From NCBI GenBank assembly GCA_900498135.1, contig LR026961.1, forward strand, positions 458,874 to 522,873: a stretch of DNA of 64,000 nucleotides, given 5' to 3'. A model generated the notes under the pieces. It searched no databases and was not told the origin of the DNA. It worked only from the letters and a program-made list of their open reading frames with translations. The translations under genes and the position numbers were made by a program. Source of the stretch: an uncultured Desulfatiglans sp. GTDB taxonomy: Bacteria; Desulfobacterota; DSM-4660; Desulfatiglandales; Desulfatiglandaceae. This document shows positions 26,117 through 34,606 of this stretch, piece by piece. The number at the start of each line of letters is the position of its first letter. Positions within the stretch are counted from its first letter, which is position 1.

Positions 26117-27074
26117 ATGGAAAAGCCGAAACTTCTCGACCAGGTCCGGGCTGCGCTTCGTGTCCGGCACATGAGCTATCGCACCGAACAGACTTACGTC
26201 CATTGGATCAAGCGGTTCATTTTCTTCCATAACCGGAAGCACCCACTGGAAATGGGAGAAGCCCAGGTCAGAGCTTTCCTGAGCTATCTGGCTGTGGAAA
26301 AAAGGGTGGCAGCCTCCACCCAGAATCAGGCGTTCTGCGCCCTCCTGTTCCTTTACCGCAACGTGCTCAAGAAAAACCTCGGCTGGATCGACGACATCGA
26401 ACGGACCAAAAGCCCCCGCCGGCTTCCGGTCGTCTTCACACGGAACGAGGTTAGGGCCATTCTCGCCCGCCTCGACGGAGTCCTTTGGATCATGGCGGCC
26501 CTTCTCTATGGGTCCTGGGTTGCGGTTGATGGAATGCCTCCGACTTAGGGTCAAAGACGTCGACTTCACCTATGGCTAGATCACCGTCCGGGACGGTAAG
26601 GGGCAGAAGGACCGGGTCACCATGCTCCCGGAGCCGGTTGGGAAGCCCCTTCAGCGGCACCTCGAAAAGGTGCGGCTCATCCACGGGACTGACCTCGATA
26701 ACGGTTTTGGAAGGGTCAATCTCCCCTTCGCACTGGCCAGGAAATACCCCAACGCCCCGCGCGAGTGGGGCTGGCAGTATGTGTTTCCAGCCTCCAAACT
26801 GTGCAGAGACCCCAGGACATCCGCTGTCACACGCCATCATCTGCATGAATCTGGCCTGCAGCGCGCTGTCAAAACGGCGATCCGGGAGGCCGGTATCGTT
26901 AAATACGGAAGCCGCCATACGTTCAGGCACAGTTTCGCCACCCACCTGCTCGAAAATGGCTACGCTATTCGAACGGTCCAGGAACTGCTGGGTCACAGAG
27001 ATGTCAGCACAACGATGATCTGTACGCATGTACTCGACAAAGGAGGGAAAGCGGTCAAAAGCCCGTTGGATTGA
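26117..27074 (+). pseudogene. intI: integron integrase, full length but inactivated (copy 2)
   Basis: Starting MEKPKLLDQVRAALRVRHMS it can be followed to the C-terminus, including the IntI-specific insertion [20 protein letters not shown] and box [18 protein letters not shown]...ELLGHRDV. It is broken three ways: a frameshift near 26510 just before the first catalytic arginine (LRLMECLRLRVKD), an in-frame TAG at about 26575, and replacement of the catalytic tyrosine by cysteine (TTMICTHVL where the family has IYTHVL). It cannot catalyse recombination, so array 2 is frozen unless another integrase acts in trans. Confidence 0.9.
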
Positions 27075-27546
27075 AACACGGTGAGTGTGGGGAATTTCCA
27101 CTACCGTCGGGAATGATGTTCCCTCATGTTTCAGCGCACCTTTCTCTGCGCACAACTCCGGCTTGACTACCGATCGGGCAAATCATCGTAAAAGTCAGCC
27201 TGAATGTCAATCTAATTTCGTTTAGATATTGAACAGAAAGAGCGATTTAAGCTTGAAGGGCATTTTGGACGTCTTATGCTGCAAGGGCATGTGCTGGAAT
27301 TGAAGCAGGCGTGGGAAAGGGGAAGCTATCTCGATCAGCCCGTTGGGCTGCGCTTCGCCGGCCCTGGAACTCCGGCGGATATTCCCCGCGTATGCATGCC
27401 CATATGGGCATATACTCGTTGCAGCACATTTCGGTGATGCGGGGGAAGCAGACTCCAAGGCCAGCCGCTCTGATGCACGAGTGAAAAACCGGATATGTTT
27501 TACGTTGATAAATATTGAGGAAGCGGCGCTGCCAACCCGGACCCTA
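27075..27546. other. unassigned stretch between integrase 2 and higA
   Basis: A short + frame around 27220-27435 (FKLEGHFGRLMLQGHVLELK) is open but matches nothing I recognise and has no clear start. The perfect 16-base palindrome ATGCCCATATGGGCAT lies at 27396-27411. No attC or RNA gene was identified. Confidence 0.35.
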
Positions 27547-27894
27547 TCAAGTAACTGGTTCGCAGTTGGGCGATGCATCATGATCATGGAGCATTTCTTG
27601 GGGAAATGGCTTTACCTTTTTCCATTCTTGCGATTCTGTTTCCGCTTGCCAAAGGTCAAAATTTTTCTGCAAGTTAAGCCAAAAGTCCGGAGTGGTATGA
27701 AAGGCACGTGACAAGCGCAAGGCCATCTCCGGTGTGACGGCACCTCTTTCATTTATAATTTTAGATAATGTTTTTCTCGAAACTCCGAGCGATTCAGCCA
27801 TATCCTTGATTGTGATGGATAGAGGCAAGAGATAGTCTTCTTTTATTATGCTGCCCGGATGTGTTGGACATCTCGTCATTCTACGCATTGGCAT
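27547..27894 (-). CDS. higA: HigA-family antitoxin (XRE helix-turn-helix)
   Basis: 115 residues. The opening RCPTHPGSIIKEDYLLPL is the HigA family signature, followed by a helix-turn-helix (KDMAESLGVSRKTLSKIINE) and the conserved HTTPDFWLNLQKNFDLWQAE tail. It neutralises and, with the toxin, represses its own promoter. The ribosome site GAGGG lies between the toxin stop and this start, a clear Shine-Dalgarno in contrast to the toxin gene. Could start two codons later at the second ATG. Confidence 0.9.
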   Translation of the reverse strand: MPMRRMTRCPTHPGSIIKEDYLLPLSITIKDMAESLGVSRKTLSKIINERGAVTPEMALRLSRAFHTTPDFWLNLQKNFDLWQAETESQEWKKVKPFPQEMLHDHDASPNCEPVT

Positions 27895-27899
27895 ACCCT

Positions 27900-28178
27900 C
27901 TAATGGTAATCATCGTAATCTACAACATATGCATCACTATCGATAAATTGAAAAAAAACTCGCCAATTGCCTGATACTTTCACTGCATAAAATCCTTTTT
28001 TATCGCCGCTCAACTGGTGAAGGAATGAGCCAGGGTAATTCATATCCTTAATCTCCCTTGCAGCATTGAGGCGATCGAGGATTCGTTCAGGCCTGTTTGC
28101 ATGTTCAGGCTCAATTCCTTTCTTGACCCCTGTATAAAAAAACTCTTCAAAATTTTCATGTTTAAACGATTTTATCAT
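27900..28178 (-). CDS. higB: HigB-family toxin (RelE superfamily)
   Basis: 92 residues from MIKSFKHENFEEFFYTG. The pattern RPERILDRLNAAREIKDMNYPG...FLHQLSGDKKGFYAVKVSGNWRVFFQF is that of HigB ribosome-dependent mRNA interferases, and the acidic tail YVVDYDDYH is usual. This start is chosen because the family begins here and the predicted transcription start falls one base upstream, so the mRNA would have no leader and no ribosome site. Order toxin-then-antitoxin is normal for higBA. Confidence 0.9.
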   Translation of the reverse strand: MIKSFKHENFEEFFYTGVKKGIEPEHANRPERILDRLNAAREIKDMNYPGSFLHQLSGDKKGFYAVKVSGNWRVFFQFIDSDAYVVDYDDYH

Positions 28179-28185
28179 TGCGTGC

Positions 28186-28214
28186 AATGTAACCTGCAAG
28201 GTTACGCCTCTCAA
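28186..28214 (-). promoter_or_regulatory. promoter and perfect palindromic operator of higBA (first copy)
   Basis: On the minus strand: TTGAGA, 17-base spacer, TACATT. The spacer and -10 contain the perfect palindrome GTAACCTGCAAGGTTAC (28189-28205), a likely HigA operator. Transcription would start about seven bases past the -10, at or next to the higB ATG. Confidence 0.8.
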
Positions 28215-28257
28215 GAGAATATTTCCAGGGAAAGCGGTGAAGGGGGGAGTTTATGCA

Positions 28258-30810
28258 TCAGACGCTTGGGCTGCCGTTCCCGTTCTTATCGATGTTCCGG
28301 TCCAGGGCGTAAATCGCCGGGGGATAGGCGTCGCCCTTTTCGTAGTGGGAGAGAACCCCCTTCAGGAGGCTGAAGAGCTCTTCGAAGACCCCGTCGATCA
28401 CCTCCCCCGGGACGCCGTAGTAGAGAAAATTGATGGGCATGGAATCGCCCAGGAGATAGAGGTGCTTGGCGGGGGCGGCCTCTGACGCTGAGGGGGTTTC
28501 GCCGTCCAGGAAGGTGATTTGCACGTGGTGGCCCTGGAGGACACGGTTCTGGGGGTCCTTGATCGGGTATTTCTCGACGCGCACCGGCCGCCCGTCGATG
28601 GCGGGACGATCCGCGTTCGAGCATTCCTCGATCAGGGCGAGGAGGTCCGTGAACTCGATCGTCTTCGTGGAGCCGCTGGCGAAGAAGAGGTCCCGGGCCG
28701 TCCCCTCGGCGATCAGACGTTCGAAGAAGGGCTTTTTCAATACCGAGACGCCGGTGACGCCCAGGAACAGATCCGTCTGCTTCCAGAGGCCCTCCGGAAG
28801 CGCGGCGGCGTCGGAAAACTCGGAGAAGGTCTCTTCCCGGGCGGTCTGCACCTTCAGGTCCAGTCCGCACACGGACCCGTAGGTGACGCGCTCCTTCAGG
28901 GTCCGGAAGAGGAACCGGCCGATGTTCCCCCTCGAGCCGAGGACGAGGGCGTTTCGGTGCATCATGCACTTTCCGAGGCCGTTGAAGATGGACTCGACCG
29001 CGCTGAGGATGGAGTGGGCGCAGGCCTCCGCCTCGACGATGTTCTTGTATCGCGATGAGGCGATCGTAAAGGCCGGGAGGGCAAGGCCGCCGCACTCGGC
29101 CTCCGTTTCCTGCAGCTGGTAGTAGCCGTTGGCCGTGTGTTCGAAGGTCGCGGGGACGATCGATTTCAGCCAGGCGTCGAGCGGAAGGAAATCAGGGAGG
29201 TCCTCGGGCGCCTCCACCGCATAGGCTTCGAGCGCGGTGGAGGCGGCAAGCCCGGCGCGGCAGAGTCGGTTCAGGACCGGGGCGACGTATCCGCCGTCTT
29301 CGATCAGGAGGAGTTTGCGGCCCTCCTTCCGGGCCGCCACGGCCTCCCGGAAAAAGAGATGGCCGGCCGCAAGGCGCATGGATTCGAGATAGCCTCCGCG
29401 CAGCGTCCGAAGGGCCTGATCGAGCCGTGCCAGCCGATCGAGCGGGGAATACTGCCGGGAGAGGATGTAGGCCCCCGCGACCGAGTCGCGAAGCTCGACC
29501 CGCTGCAGGGCATGGAAGGAAAACCGGCGGTCGGGGAGGCTCAGGATGTCCTCCAGATAATAGTCCGGGACCACCCCTTGATAGTTAATGAAGAGGGTCG
29601 TCACCGATGCGCACTGCGAGGCCTCCAGCGCCCTCACGAAGCCGAGCACCTCCGAGGTGGTGTGGTGAATCAGGAGGATGCGGTAATCCTGGAGCAAATC
29701 GGGGCGGGCGGCCTCCTGGCAGGCGAGGAGGTGCGGCATCCGCAGGAGGTGGGCGTGCATGTCCGGCCGTTTGCGCCGGGCCCCGATGGCGATGTTGAGC
29801 CGCGCCCCCTTCCGGGAGAGATCGATGTAGACATGATCCCGGGCATCGAGCATCTCGATGCAGTGGCCGTCCGACAGGGTCTGCATGACGACATCGTCTT
29901 CGAGCAGCACCAGGACCTTGCACAGAAGCTGGACGAAGGTCGCGCCGCCCGAAAGGAGAAGGCTTTCGGCCGTCTCCTGGCTCCAGCTGAAAGCCGCGTC
30001 CCGGACGGCCGCGAGTCCGGAGGCGATCAGCAACTCGAACAGGGCGGCCTGGCGGCCGGGGATCTCGATGTACTCGTGCTGCTGGTTCTGGCACTCGTGG
30101 TGGATCCCCACAAAGATCTGTTCGGCCATCGCGGCGATGTCCAGGCTGTAGTGCCTTCGGCCGATGTCCGTGACCACCCGGTGGGGGATCCGTTTCAGGA
30201 ACAGGCGCGACTGGGCGCCGTCCTCGACGGTGATGCGCAGAAAACGGCCCTCCCGGTCGTGCTCCACCAGCATGAAATGCCTTTGGCCGGCTTCCTTCGA
30301 GACATGAAAGGGGAAGAGGACTGCGGCCTCGGCTTCCTCCTTTTTTTGGAAGGCGCGCGGGAAGAGCAATCCGCCCCACTGCGGGAGCTGGACGGCGTCG
30401 AAGACGAGCCGGAGATCCCGGACGAACCCCTCCTGGTCCTGGAGGAGATACCCGGCAACGGGGCGGCGGGCATAGACGACGACATGGGTGACGCCGAGGG
30501 CGGCCAGCTCGGCCGTGGTCCCCGGATCGACGATGACCTGGACGAGGACGTCCACCGAGGAATTCCGGGACTGTTCGAGGACCTGCCTGGCCAGGAGGCT
30601 GACGAAGCCCGGGAGCCCGGAAAAGACCCTCACGGCACTCATGTCGATCAGGAATCCGCCGTCGTCCTGCTCGATCAGCGGCACCCCGAAGGACGTCCCC
30701 CGGGGGCCGTGCCGGAGATCGCGCCCTGCCACCGCCTTGCCGAAGCGGGGCGTTCGCATGAGGTTGCTCAGAATCGAATCGATCCGCCGCGTGTCTTTCT
30801 CGTCAGCCAA
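28258..30810 (-). CDS. 850-residue protein with a Rossmann-like C-terminal domain, unknown function
   Basis: No named family is recognised. The C-terminal third looks like an NAD-binding Rossmann unit of the S-adenosylhomocysteinase type: KLLLIEDGGYVAPVLNRL near residue 500, then ALVLGSRGNIGRFLFRTL near 645, followed by DLFLGVTGVSVL and LFFASGSTKTIEF, the steps seen in dehydrogenase-like folds. The N-terminal half lacks recognisable motifs. No signal peptide or membrane segment. It is the last gene of a tight operon after a HAMP membrane protein (15-base gap) and a MinD-like ATPase, which suggests a membrane-associated complex (inference). A small piece of it survives in the relic at 36.0 kb. 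Confidence 0.7.
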   Translation of the reverse strand: MADEKDTRRIDSILSNLMRTPRFGKAVAGRDLRHGPRGTSFGVPLIEQDDGGFLIDMSAVRVFSGLPGFVSLLARQVLEQSRNSSVDVLVQVIVDPGTTAELAALGVTHVVVYARRPVAGYLLQDQEGFVRDLRLVFDAVQLPQWGGLLFPRAFQKKEEAEAAVLFPFHVSKEAGQRHFMLVEHDREGRFLRITVEDGAQSRLFLKRIPHRVVTDIGRRHYSLDIAAMAEQIFVGIHHECQNQQHEYIEIPGRQAALFELLIASGLAAVRDAAFSWSQETAESLLLSGGATFVQLLCKVLVLLEDDVVMQTLSDGHCIEMLDARDHVYIDLSRKGARLNIAIGARRKRPDMHAHLLRMPHLLACQEAARPDLLQDYRILLIHHTTSEVLGFVRALEASQCASVTTLFINYQGVVPDYYLEDILSLPDRRFSFHALQRVELRDSVAGAYILSRQYSPLDRLARLDQALRTLRGGYLESMRLAAGHLFFREAVAARKEGRKLLLIEDGGYVAPVLNRLCRAGLAASTALEAYAVEAPEDLPDFLPLDAWLKSIVPATFEHTANGYYQLQETEAECGGLALPAFTIASSRYKNIVEAEACAHSILSAVESIFNGLGKCMMHRNALVLGSRGNIGRFLFRTLKERVTYGSVCGLDLKVQTAREETFSEFSDAAALPEGLWKQTDLFLGVTGVSVLKKPFFERLIAEGTARDLFFASGSTKTIEFTDLLALIEECSNADRPAIDGRPVRVEKYPIKDPQNRVLQGHHVQITFLDGETPSASEAAPAKHLYLLGDSMPINFLYYGVPGEVIDGVFEELFSLLKGVLSHYEKGDAYPPAIYALDRNIDKNGNGSPSV

Positions 30811-30825
30811 GAGGTCCCTCTCCTC

Positions 30826-31881
30826 TCATCGCTCCGCCGCTCCGGCCTTCTGCCGCAGGTTCCCGGCCTTCGCCTTGAGCATCTTGAAGTAGTCCGATCC
30901 GGTGATCTTCTCGAGATCGGCGCACTGCTTGCCCCGATCGATCTGGATCTTCAGGGTGGTCACCTCGTTGCGCAGATCCTTCTCGCGCTTTTCGACGGCC
31001 TGCAGCATGTCCGTGAAGACCTGGGCCATGGTCCCCAGTTCGTCCTGCCGGCTCGAGATGCTTTTCAGCTCCTCGACATGGGTGTAGTCCCCGTCGGCGA
31101 CCCGCCGGGCGACGCGGGTCAGGCCCAGCATGGGGGCCGTAATCTTCTTGGACAGGACGGCGCAGACCGCCAGCCCCGTGATCAGCACGACCAGCGTGAC
31201 CGCCCCGAGGCCGTAAAGCTCCTCGACCGCGATCCGCTCGCGCATGGTGATGAAGATGCTGCTCAGCCAGGTCGCCATGACCGTGACGATCAGGAGGTAG
31301 TAAACGGCCTGGATCGTGCGTATCTCGACGCGGGCGATCAGGAGGCCGAAGAGCTGCATCAGGGGCGGCACCAGCATGAAAGCCCAGAGGGTGTCGGTGA
31401 TGAAGATCGGCAGGAAGAGGCTGAAGAGCGCGTTATGGAACGCGACGCGCCCGAGTCCGACCTCGACCCCCGTGGACAGGGCGAAGGGCAGGGCCGAAGC
31501 CAGCAGGAGGAGAAGCAGCAGCTTGACGAAGGACAGGATGGAATCGACCGGCCTCGCGCCGAACCGGCCGGCCAGTCCGGGGATGAGCCCCATCAGGCCG
31601 TTGGCGAAGCTCCAGTGCAGGGCGAAGAGCGGGCCCTTGCCCGCGAAGGCGTAGCCGAGCATGTCCCCCGACGCCCCCGTGGCGAAGCCGGCCAGCGGGC
31701 CGTACAGGACCCCGATGAACATGGGCAGAGCGACCTGCGGACGCAGCTCCGCAAAGCTGCAGCCCGGCAGATAGTATTTTCCGGACAGGAAGTTCGCGAG
31801 CCCGTAAACGCACCCCATCGCCACGCAGACAGCGGCGATCCTCAAGCTCGAACGGGGCGGGCGCGGACGGATGGAAGCCAT
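30826..31881 (-). CDS. membrane protein with ECF-S-like N-terminus, HAMP domain and coiled coil
   Basis: 351 residues. The first ~210 hold about six hydrophobic helices. The segment RPQVALPMFIGVLYGPLAGF resembles substrate-binding (S) components of ECF vitamin transporters. A seventh helix leads into a HAMP-like linker (KKITAPMLGLTRVARRVADG, about residues 230-285) and a charged coiled coil ending EKITGSDYFKMLKAKAG. No kinase or methyl-accepting region follows. It may sense a small molecule at the membrane and pass a signal to its operon partners (inference). It is five bases from the MinD-like gene. Confidence 0.75.
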   Translation of the reverse strand: MASIRPRPPRSSLRIAAVCVAMGCVYGLANFLSGKYYLPGCSFAELRPQVALPMFIGVLYGPLAGFATGASGDMLGYAFAGKGPLFALHWSFANGLMGLIPGLAGRFGARPVDSILSFVKLLLLLLLASALPFALSTGVEVGLGRVAFHNALFSLFLPIFITDTLWAFMLVPPLMQLFGLLIARVEIRTIQAVYYLLIVTVMATWLSSIFITMRERIAVEELYGLGAVTLVVLITGLAVCAVLSKKITAPMLGLTRVARRVADGDYTHVEELKSISSRQDELGTMAQVFTDMLQAVEKREKDLRNEVTTLKIQIDRGKQCADLEKITGSDYFKMLKAKAGNLRQKAGAAER

Positions 31882-31885
31882 GGGG

Positions 31886-32641
31886 TCAACCTGAAAGGGC
31901 GTCCGCCATGCGGTTGAACTCGGCGACGACGGGGTGCTCCGGATAGCGGACGACGAAGATCCCCTGGCTGGCGAGGGTCATCATCTCATCCGAGTGCATG
32001 ATGACCCCAGCGACCGGGCAGTTGTAGGTCCGCTCGACCGTGGACCGGATCTGCCCGGCATCGAAGCTTGCCGGCACCTTGTTGATCACGAGCAACATCT
32101 TCGGGACCTCCAGTTCGCGCGCCACCTCCACGGTCAGCGCGGTCCCCTGGTAGTCCTGATAATCCGGACGCATGACGACCAGCAGGGCGCTCGAGACGGC
32201 GATGGAAAGCAGGGTCTCCTCGTTCAGGCCGGGGTGGGTGTCGATGATCAGGACGTCCAGTTCGAGCCCATCGATGAGGGCCCTGAACCCGTCGCTCAGG
32301 AGGTTGATGTCGTAGCCGTCGTGAAGGACGCGGGCGATGTCGGCGACGTTGACGCTCGAAGGGATCAAATAGACGGCCCCCTTGCAGCGCCCTTCGAGGG
32401 AGGCACTCACGTCGCAGGCCGTCTGCTCGATGGAACACCGCCCCCACAGATAGTCGTTCAGGGAGTATGCGATCTCTTCCTCGCCGAGGCCGAAGATGAC
32501 ATGGATGCCGGGCGATTGGATGTCCGTGTCGATCACCCCGACCCTCGCCCCGCGCATGGCATAGACGGCCGCCAGGTTGGCCGAGATGTTCGACTTCCCT
32601 GTTCCGCCTCTGAATGAATGCACCGATATGATCCTGGCCAT
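31886..32641 (-). CDS. MinD/ParA-type ATPase
   Basis: 251 residues. The deviant Walker A motif FRGGTGKSNISANLA (near residue 11) has the signature lysine pattern of the ParA/MinD family, with GVIDTDIQSPG as switch I and VLIIDTHPGL as the Walker B. This family forms ATP-dependent dimers, often membrane- or DNA-bound, that position or load partners. It is the first gene of the operon, whose next member is a HAMP membrane protein. A C-terminal membrane-targeting helix of the MinD kind was not evident, so recruitment by the partner is more likely. Confidence 0.85.
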   Translation of the reverse strand: MARIISVHSFRGGTGKSNISANLAAVYAMRGARVGVIDTDIQSPGIHVIFGLGEEEIAYSLNDYLWGRCSIEQTACDVSASLEGRCKGAVYLIPSSVNVADIARVLHDGYDINLLSDGFRALIDGLELDVLIIDTHPGLNEETLLSIAVSSALLVVMRPDYQDYQGTALTVEVARELEVPKMLLVINKVPASFDAGQIRSTVERTYNCPVAGVIMHSDEMMTLASQGIFVVRYPEHPVVAEFNRMADALSG

Positions 32642-32794
32642 GTCGCTTCCTGAGAGAGTGGATGAAAATCGTCGACGGGGATGGGATCGATCCGGTGCGA
32701 CGACATCGGCCGCACGGCTCTACCGTTCACGCGAACCCAGGCGGATGCCTGCCTCGCCGATCCCGCGGCCATCATAGACGCCCGGCGGCGATAC

Positions 32795-32930
32795 GTCAAT
32801 GAAGATGGCACCGGCGGAGCTGGACATCATCGAAGAGACCTGCGGGCATGTCCGGGAGGAGGGCGGGCTGGAGCGGGAGGTCTTCGAGAGGGCGCACCGC
32901 GGCCGAACGCGGCGGGCGGGTTGGAATGGA
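32795..32930 (+). pseudogene. fragment of the RecQ-like helicase gene
   Basis: The + strand reads ELDIIEETCGHVREEGGLER..EVFE, closely matching DVIEEICGYFREEGGLELEVFEGG of the full-length helicase (about codon 464 at 44340). Only ~40 codons are present, with no start or end of the gene. It lies divergently upstream of the MinD operon, and the same fragment lies beside the shrunken operon copy at 36.36 kb. Confidence 0.75.
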
Positions 32931-33020
32931 GGCTGAATTGGGGAACACGATCATTGCACCTGAAAGCTCGAAACGACCCGTGCATTCAGCCCGTCCGTCT
33001 TGATGCCGTTGTCGATAAAT

Positions 33021-33350
33021 TCAGTACGCAAACATCGATTGCAGCGTCAAAATGACTTCCACCTGAACTTGAGGGTCAATTGTACCAGCTTCCTTTATGA
33101 GCCTGGACTTGTCAATTGTGCGAATCCGGTCCAATACGATTTGACCCTTTCGGCCTTGAAATTCGCAAAACACGCGAGTGGGATAAGCCTTACCGGCTGT
33201 GGTCATAGGTGCCACGATAACAGTTCGTATGTGACGGTTCATCTCGTCAGGTGAAATGACCAGGCAGGGACGAGTTTTCTTTATTTCCGATCCCACTGTA
33301 GGATCGAGGTTGATCAAGTAGACATCAAAACGTCTGACTACCATTGCCAT
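33021..33350 (-). CDS. mazF: MazF/PemK-type toxin (endoribonuclease)
   Basis: 109 residues, the normal size. The opening RRFDVYLINLDPTVGSEIKKTRPCLVISPDEMN is the MazF signature, with the conserved arginine in TRP and the later VIVAPMTTAGKAYPTRV strand, ending LDRIRTIDKSRLIK. It cuts mRNA at short sequences. The gene overlaps mazE by 13 bases. An attC-like site lies upstream of the promoter at 33.7 kb, so the pair fits a cassette, but no attC was seen at its 3' end. Confidence 0.95.
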   Translation of the reverse strand: MAMVVRRFDVYLINLDPTVGSEIKKTRPCLVISPDEMNRHIRTVIVAPMTTAGKAYPTRVFCEFQGRKGQIVLDRIRTIDKSRLIKEAGTIDPQVQVEVILTLQSMFAY

Positions 33351-33592
33351 TCTGTCTCATCCCAAGAATGCGATACCGGTTCCTCGGCATCGACCAGCAG
33401 GTCGTCACCATTTTTGGCCATTTGTTGAAATGCCTGATCCCAACCGGCGCGGGGTGTCGAAATGGGGCGAATAATGATTTTTTCGCCCTCTACAGCAATT
33501 TCGACATCCTCGGCTATACCGGCTTGTTCGATAATCGGCTTTGGCAGCCGAATTCCCTTTGAATTACCGATCTTTACAATACGTGCCCTCAT
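33338..33592 (-). CDS. mazE: MazE-type antitoxin (AbrB fold)
   Basis: 84 residues from MRARIVKIGNSKGIRLPKPI, the standard SpoVT/AbrB DNA-binding start. A longer upstream frame exists but lacks a ribosome site, while AAGGAGAT precedes this ATG. The acidic tail (DAEEPVSHSWDETEWQW) is the MazF-binding part. Repressor of its own promoter. Confidence 0.9.
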   Translation of the reverse strand: MRARIVKIGNSKGIRLPKPIIEQAGIAEDVEIAVEGEKIIIRPISTPRAGWDQAFQQMAKNGDDLLVDAEEPVSHSWDETEWQW

Positions 33593-33622
33593 GAAATATC
33601 TCCTTGAAACATCTGTATGCAC

Positions 33623-33651
33623 ATTGTAATTACCGGAGCGGCCTCTGTCAA
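33623..33651 (-). promoter_or_regulatory. promoter of mazEF
   Basis: On the minus strand: TTGACA, 17-base spacer, TACAAT, followed about 20 bases later by the AAGGAGAT ribosome site of mazE. No strong palindrome was noticed over the -10. Confidence 0.7.
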
Positions 33652-33694
33652 GAAAAACTTGGGAATCGTGAGAGTTATACCCTGATCCGCTTTC

Positions 33695-33762
33695 TGCCAA
33701 CGGCAAGCTCAGCCGAGCAGGCCGCACCGAGGCCTGACGCCGGCTGGAGCGAAGTGTTATCC
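33695..33762 (-). other. attC recombination site upstream of mazEF
   Basis: On the minus strand it begins GGATAAC and ends GTTGGCA. Inner arms GCTC-AGCCG-AGGCC and GGCCT-CGGCT-GAGC pair nearly fully with an eight-base loop and unpaired bases between helices. It would be the attC of a cassette to the right, now replaced by the + strand hicAB module. Confidence 0.7.
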
Positions 33763-33773
33763 GCTGACTTTTT

Positions 33774-33808
33774 TTGACACAGCCTATCATAATGTGTATA
33801 AATACACA
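33774..33808 (+). promoter_or_regulatory. promoter and palindromic operator of hicAB (first copy)
   Basis: TTGACA, 17-base spacer, TATAAA. The perfect palindrome TGTGTATAAATACACA (33793-33808) covers the -10 and is the probable HicB operator. The expected transcription start is two or three bases before the first hicA codon. Confidence 0.75.
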
Positions 33809-33810
33809 TC

Positions 33811-33999
33811 ATAAATAGCCGTACAATTATCAAGATTCTCAAACAAAACGGCTGGAGCGAAGTGGCAAAAGTCTGCTCCCATTCTCAATTTCGGCACCCA
33901 TACAAAAATGGACGGGTTACCGTACCACACCCCAAAAAGGACATGCCGATTGGTACTGTAAAAAGCATCGAGCGCCAATCGGGAATCAAGTTTAGCTGA
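33811..33999 (+). CDS. hicA: HicA-type toxin, with ATA in place of the start codon
   Basis: 62 codons reading NSRTIIKILKQNGWSEVA..., SHSQFRHPYKNGRVTVPHPKKDMPIGTVKSIERQSGIKFS. The family motifs are all visible: the catalytic histidine lies in HSQF (usually SHHQF), and the double-stranded-RNA-binding fold is complete. The codon where the family has ATG is ATA, with an in-frame stop just upstream and no other start, and there is no ribosome site. Either it is translated poorly as a leaderless mRNA or it has been silenced by a start mutation. hicB follows in the usual order. Confidence 0.75.
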   Translation: MNSRTIIKILKQNGWSEVAKVCSHSQFRHPYKNGRVTVPHPKKDMPIGTVKSIERQSGIKFS

Positions 34000-34008
34000 G
34001 GTGTAACC

Positions 34009-34425
34009 ATGGCAAACTACATCGCAATCGTACACAAAGATCCCAAAAGTGACTTTGGCATCTCGTTTCCCGATTTTCCGGGCTGCATCACGGCCGGGAA
34101 AGACATCGACGAAGCTAAGGACATGGCCCAAGAGGCTCTCACCCTCCATATTCAAGGCATGATTGAAGATGGAGAAAAATTGCCCGCCCCATCAAAGCTC
34201 GAAGAGATTATGGCCGATCCCGATTTCGCCGATGCTATGGCCTATCTGGTCGTTGACGTCCCGGATGCCAGGCCCCGAACGGTCAGGGTCAATATTACCG
34301 TTCCCGAAATGACTCTTAAACAAATTGATGCTGCAGCTAGAAAGCGCGGTATGTCACGATCTTCATTTCTTGTTCACGCCGCACAGAATGCTATTCAAGC
34401 AAACCAATCAGAGGCATCTGTTTGA
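34009..34425 (+). CDS. hicB: HicB-type antitoxin
   Basis: 138 residues. The N-terminal MANYIAIVHKDPKSDFGISF and DFPGCITAGKDIDEAKDMAQEAL are the degenerate RNase-H-like HicB domain, and the C-terminal NITVPEMTLKQIDAAARKRGMSRSSFL is a ribbon-helix-helix DNA-binding part. It blocks HicA and represses the operator upstream. A strong GAGGTG ribosome site lies in the end of hicA. Confidence 0.9.
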   Translation: MANYIAIVHKDPKSDFGISFPDFPGCITAGKDIDEAKDMAQEALTLHIQGMIEDGEKLPAPSKLEEIMADPDFADAMAYLVVDVPDARPRTVRVNITVPEMTLKQIDAAARKRGMSRSSFLVHAAQNAIQANQSEASV

Positions 34426-34434
34426 TTCAATTAC

Positions 34435-34606
34435 TTTCCATCCGGAAATGACCTTTTTGACCAATCTCGGCGTCAATCTGCACGTTTGCTTGTGCGGCGA
34501 CCACCAGGTCGTCTCCGCGCAAACGCTTGATTTCCTTGATATTGGCCAAACCGGGACCCGCCGCGAAGCGGTGGGACTGAGCGGCGAAGCGCTGAAGAAA
34601 AATCCT
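34435..34606. repeat. dispersed palindromic repeat, copy A
   Basis: Begins TTTCCATCCGGAAATG, then the core with inner palindrome (CACGTTTGC ... CGCAAACG around GCGACC/GGTCG), then a tail shared with copy C (AAACCGGGACC, GGTGGGACTG). Its right end stops before the second inverted arm seen in copies B and C. It replaces the missing 3' part of a methyltransferase gene. Confidence 0.7.

Noticed and set aside
27222-27587. Minus frame of 121 codons after integrase 2
   Set aside because: No family pattern or ribosome site, and it overlaps the end of higA.
29137-31917. Open frame of ~926 codons on the + strand
   Set aside because: Antisense to the HAMP and 850-residue genes; low-complexity translation with no recognisable domain.
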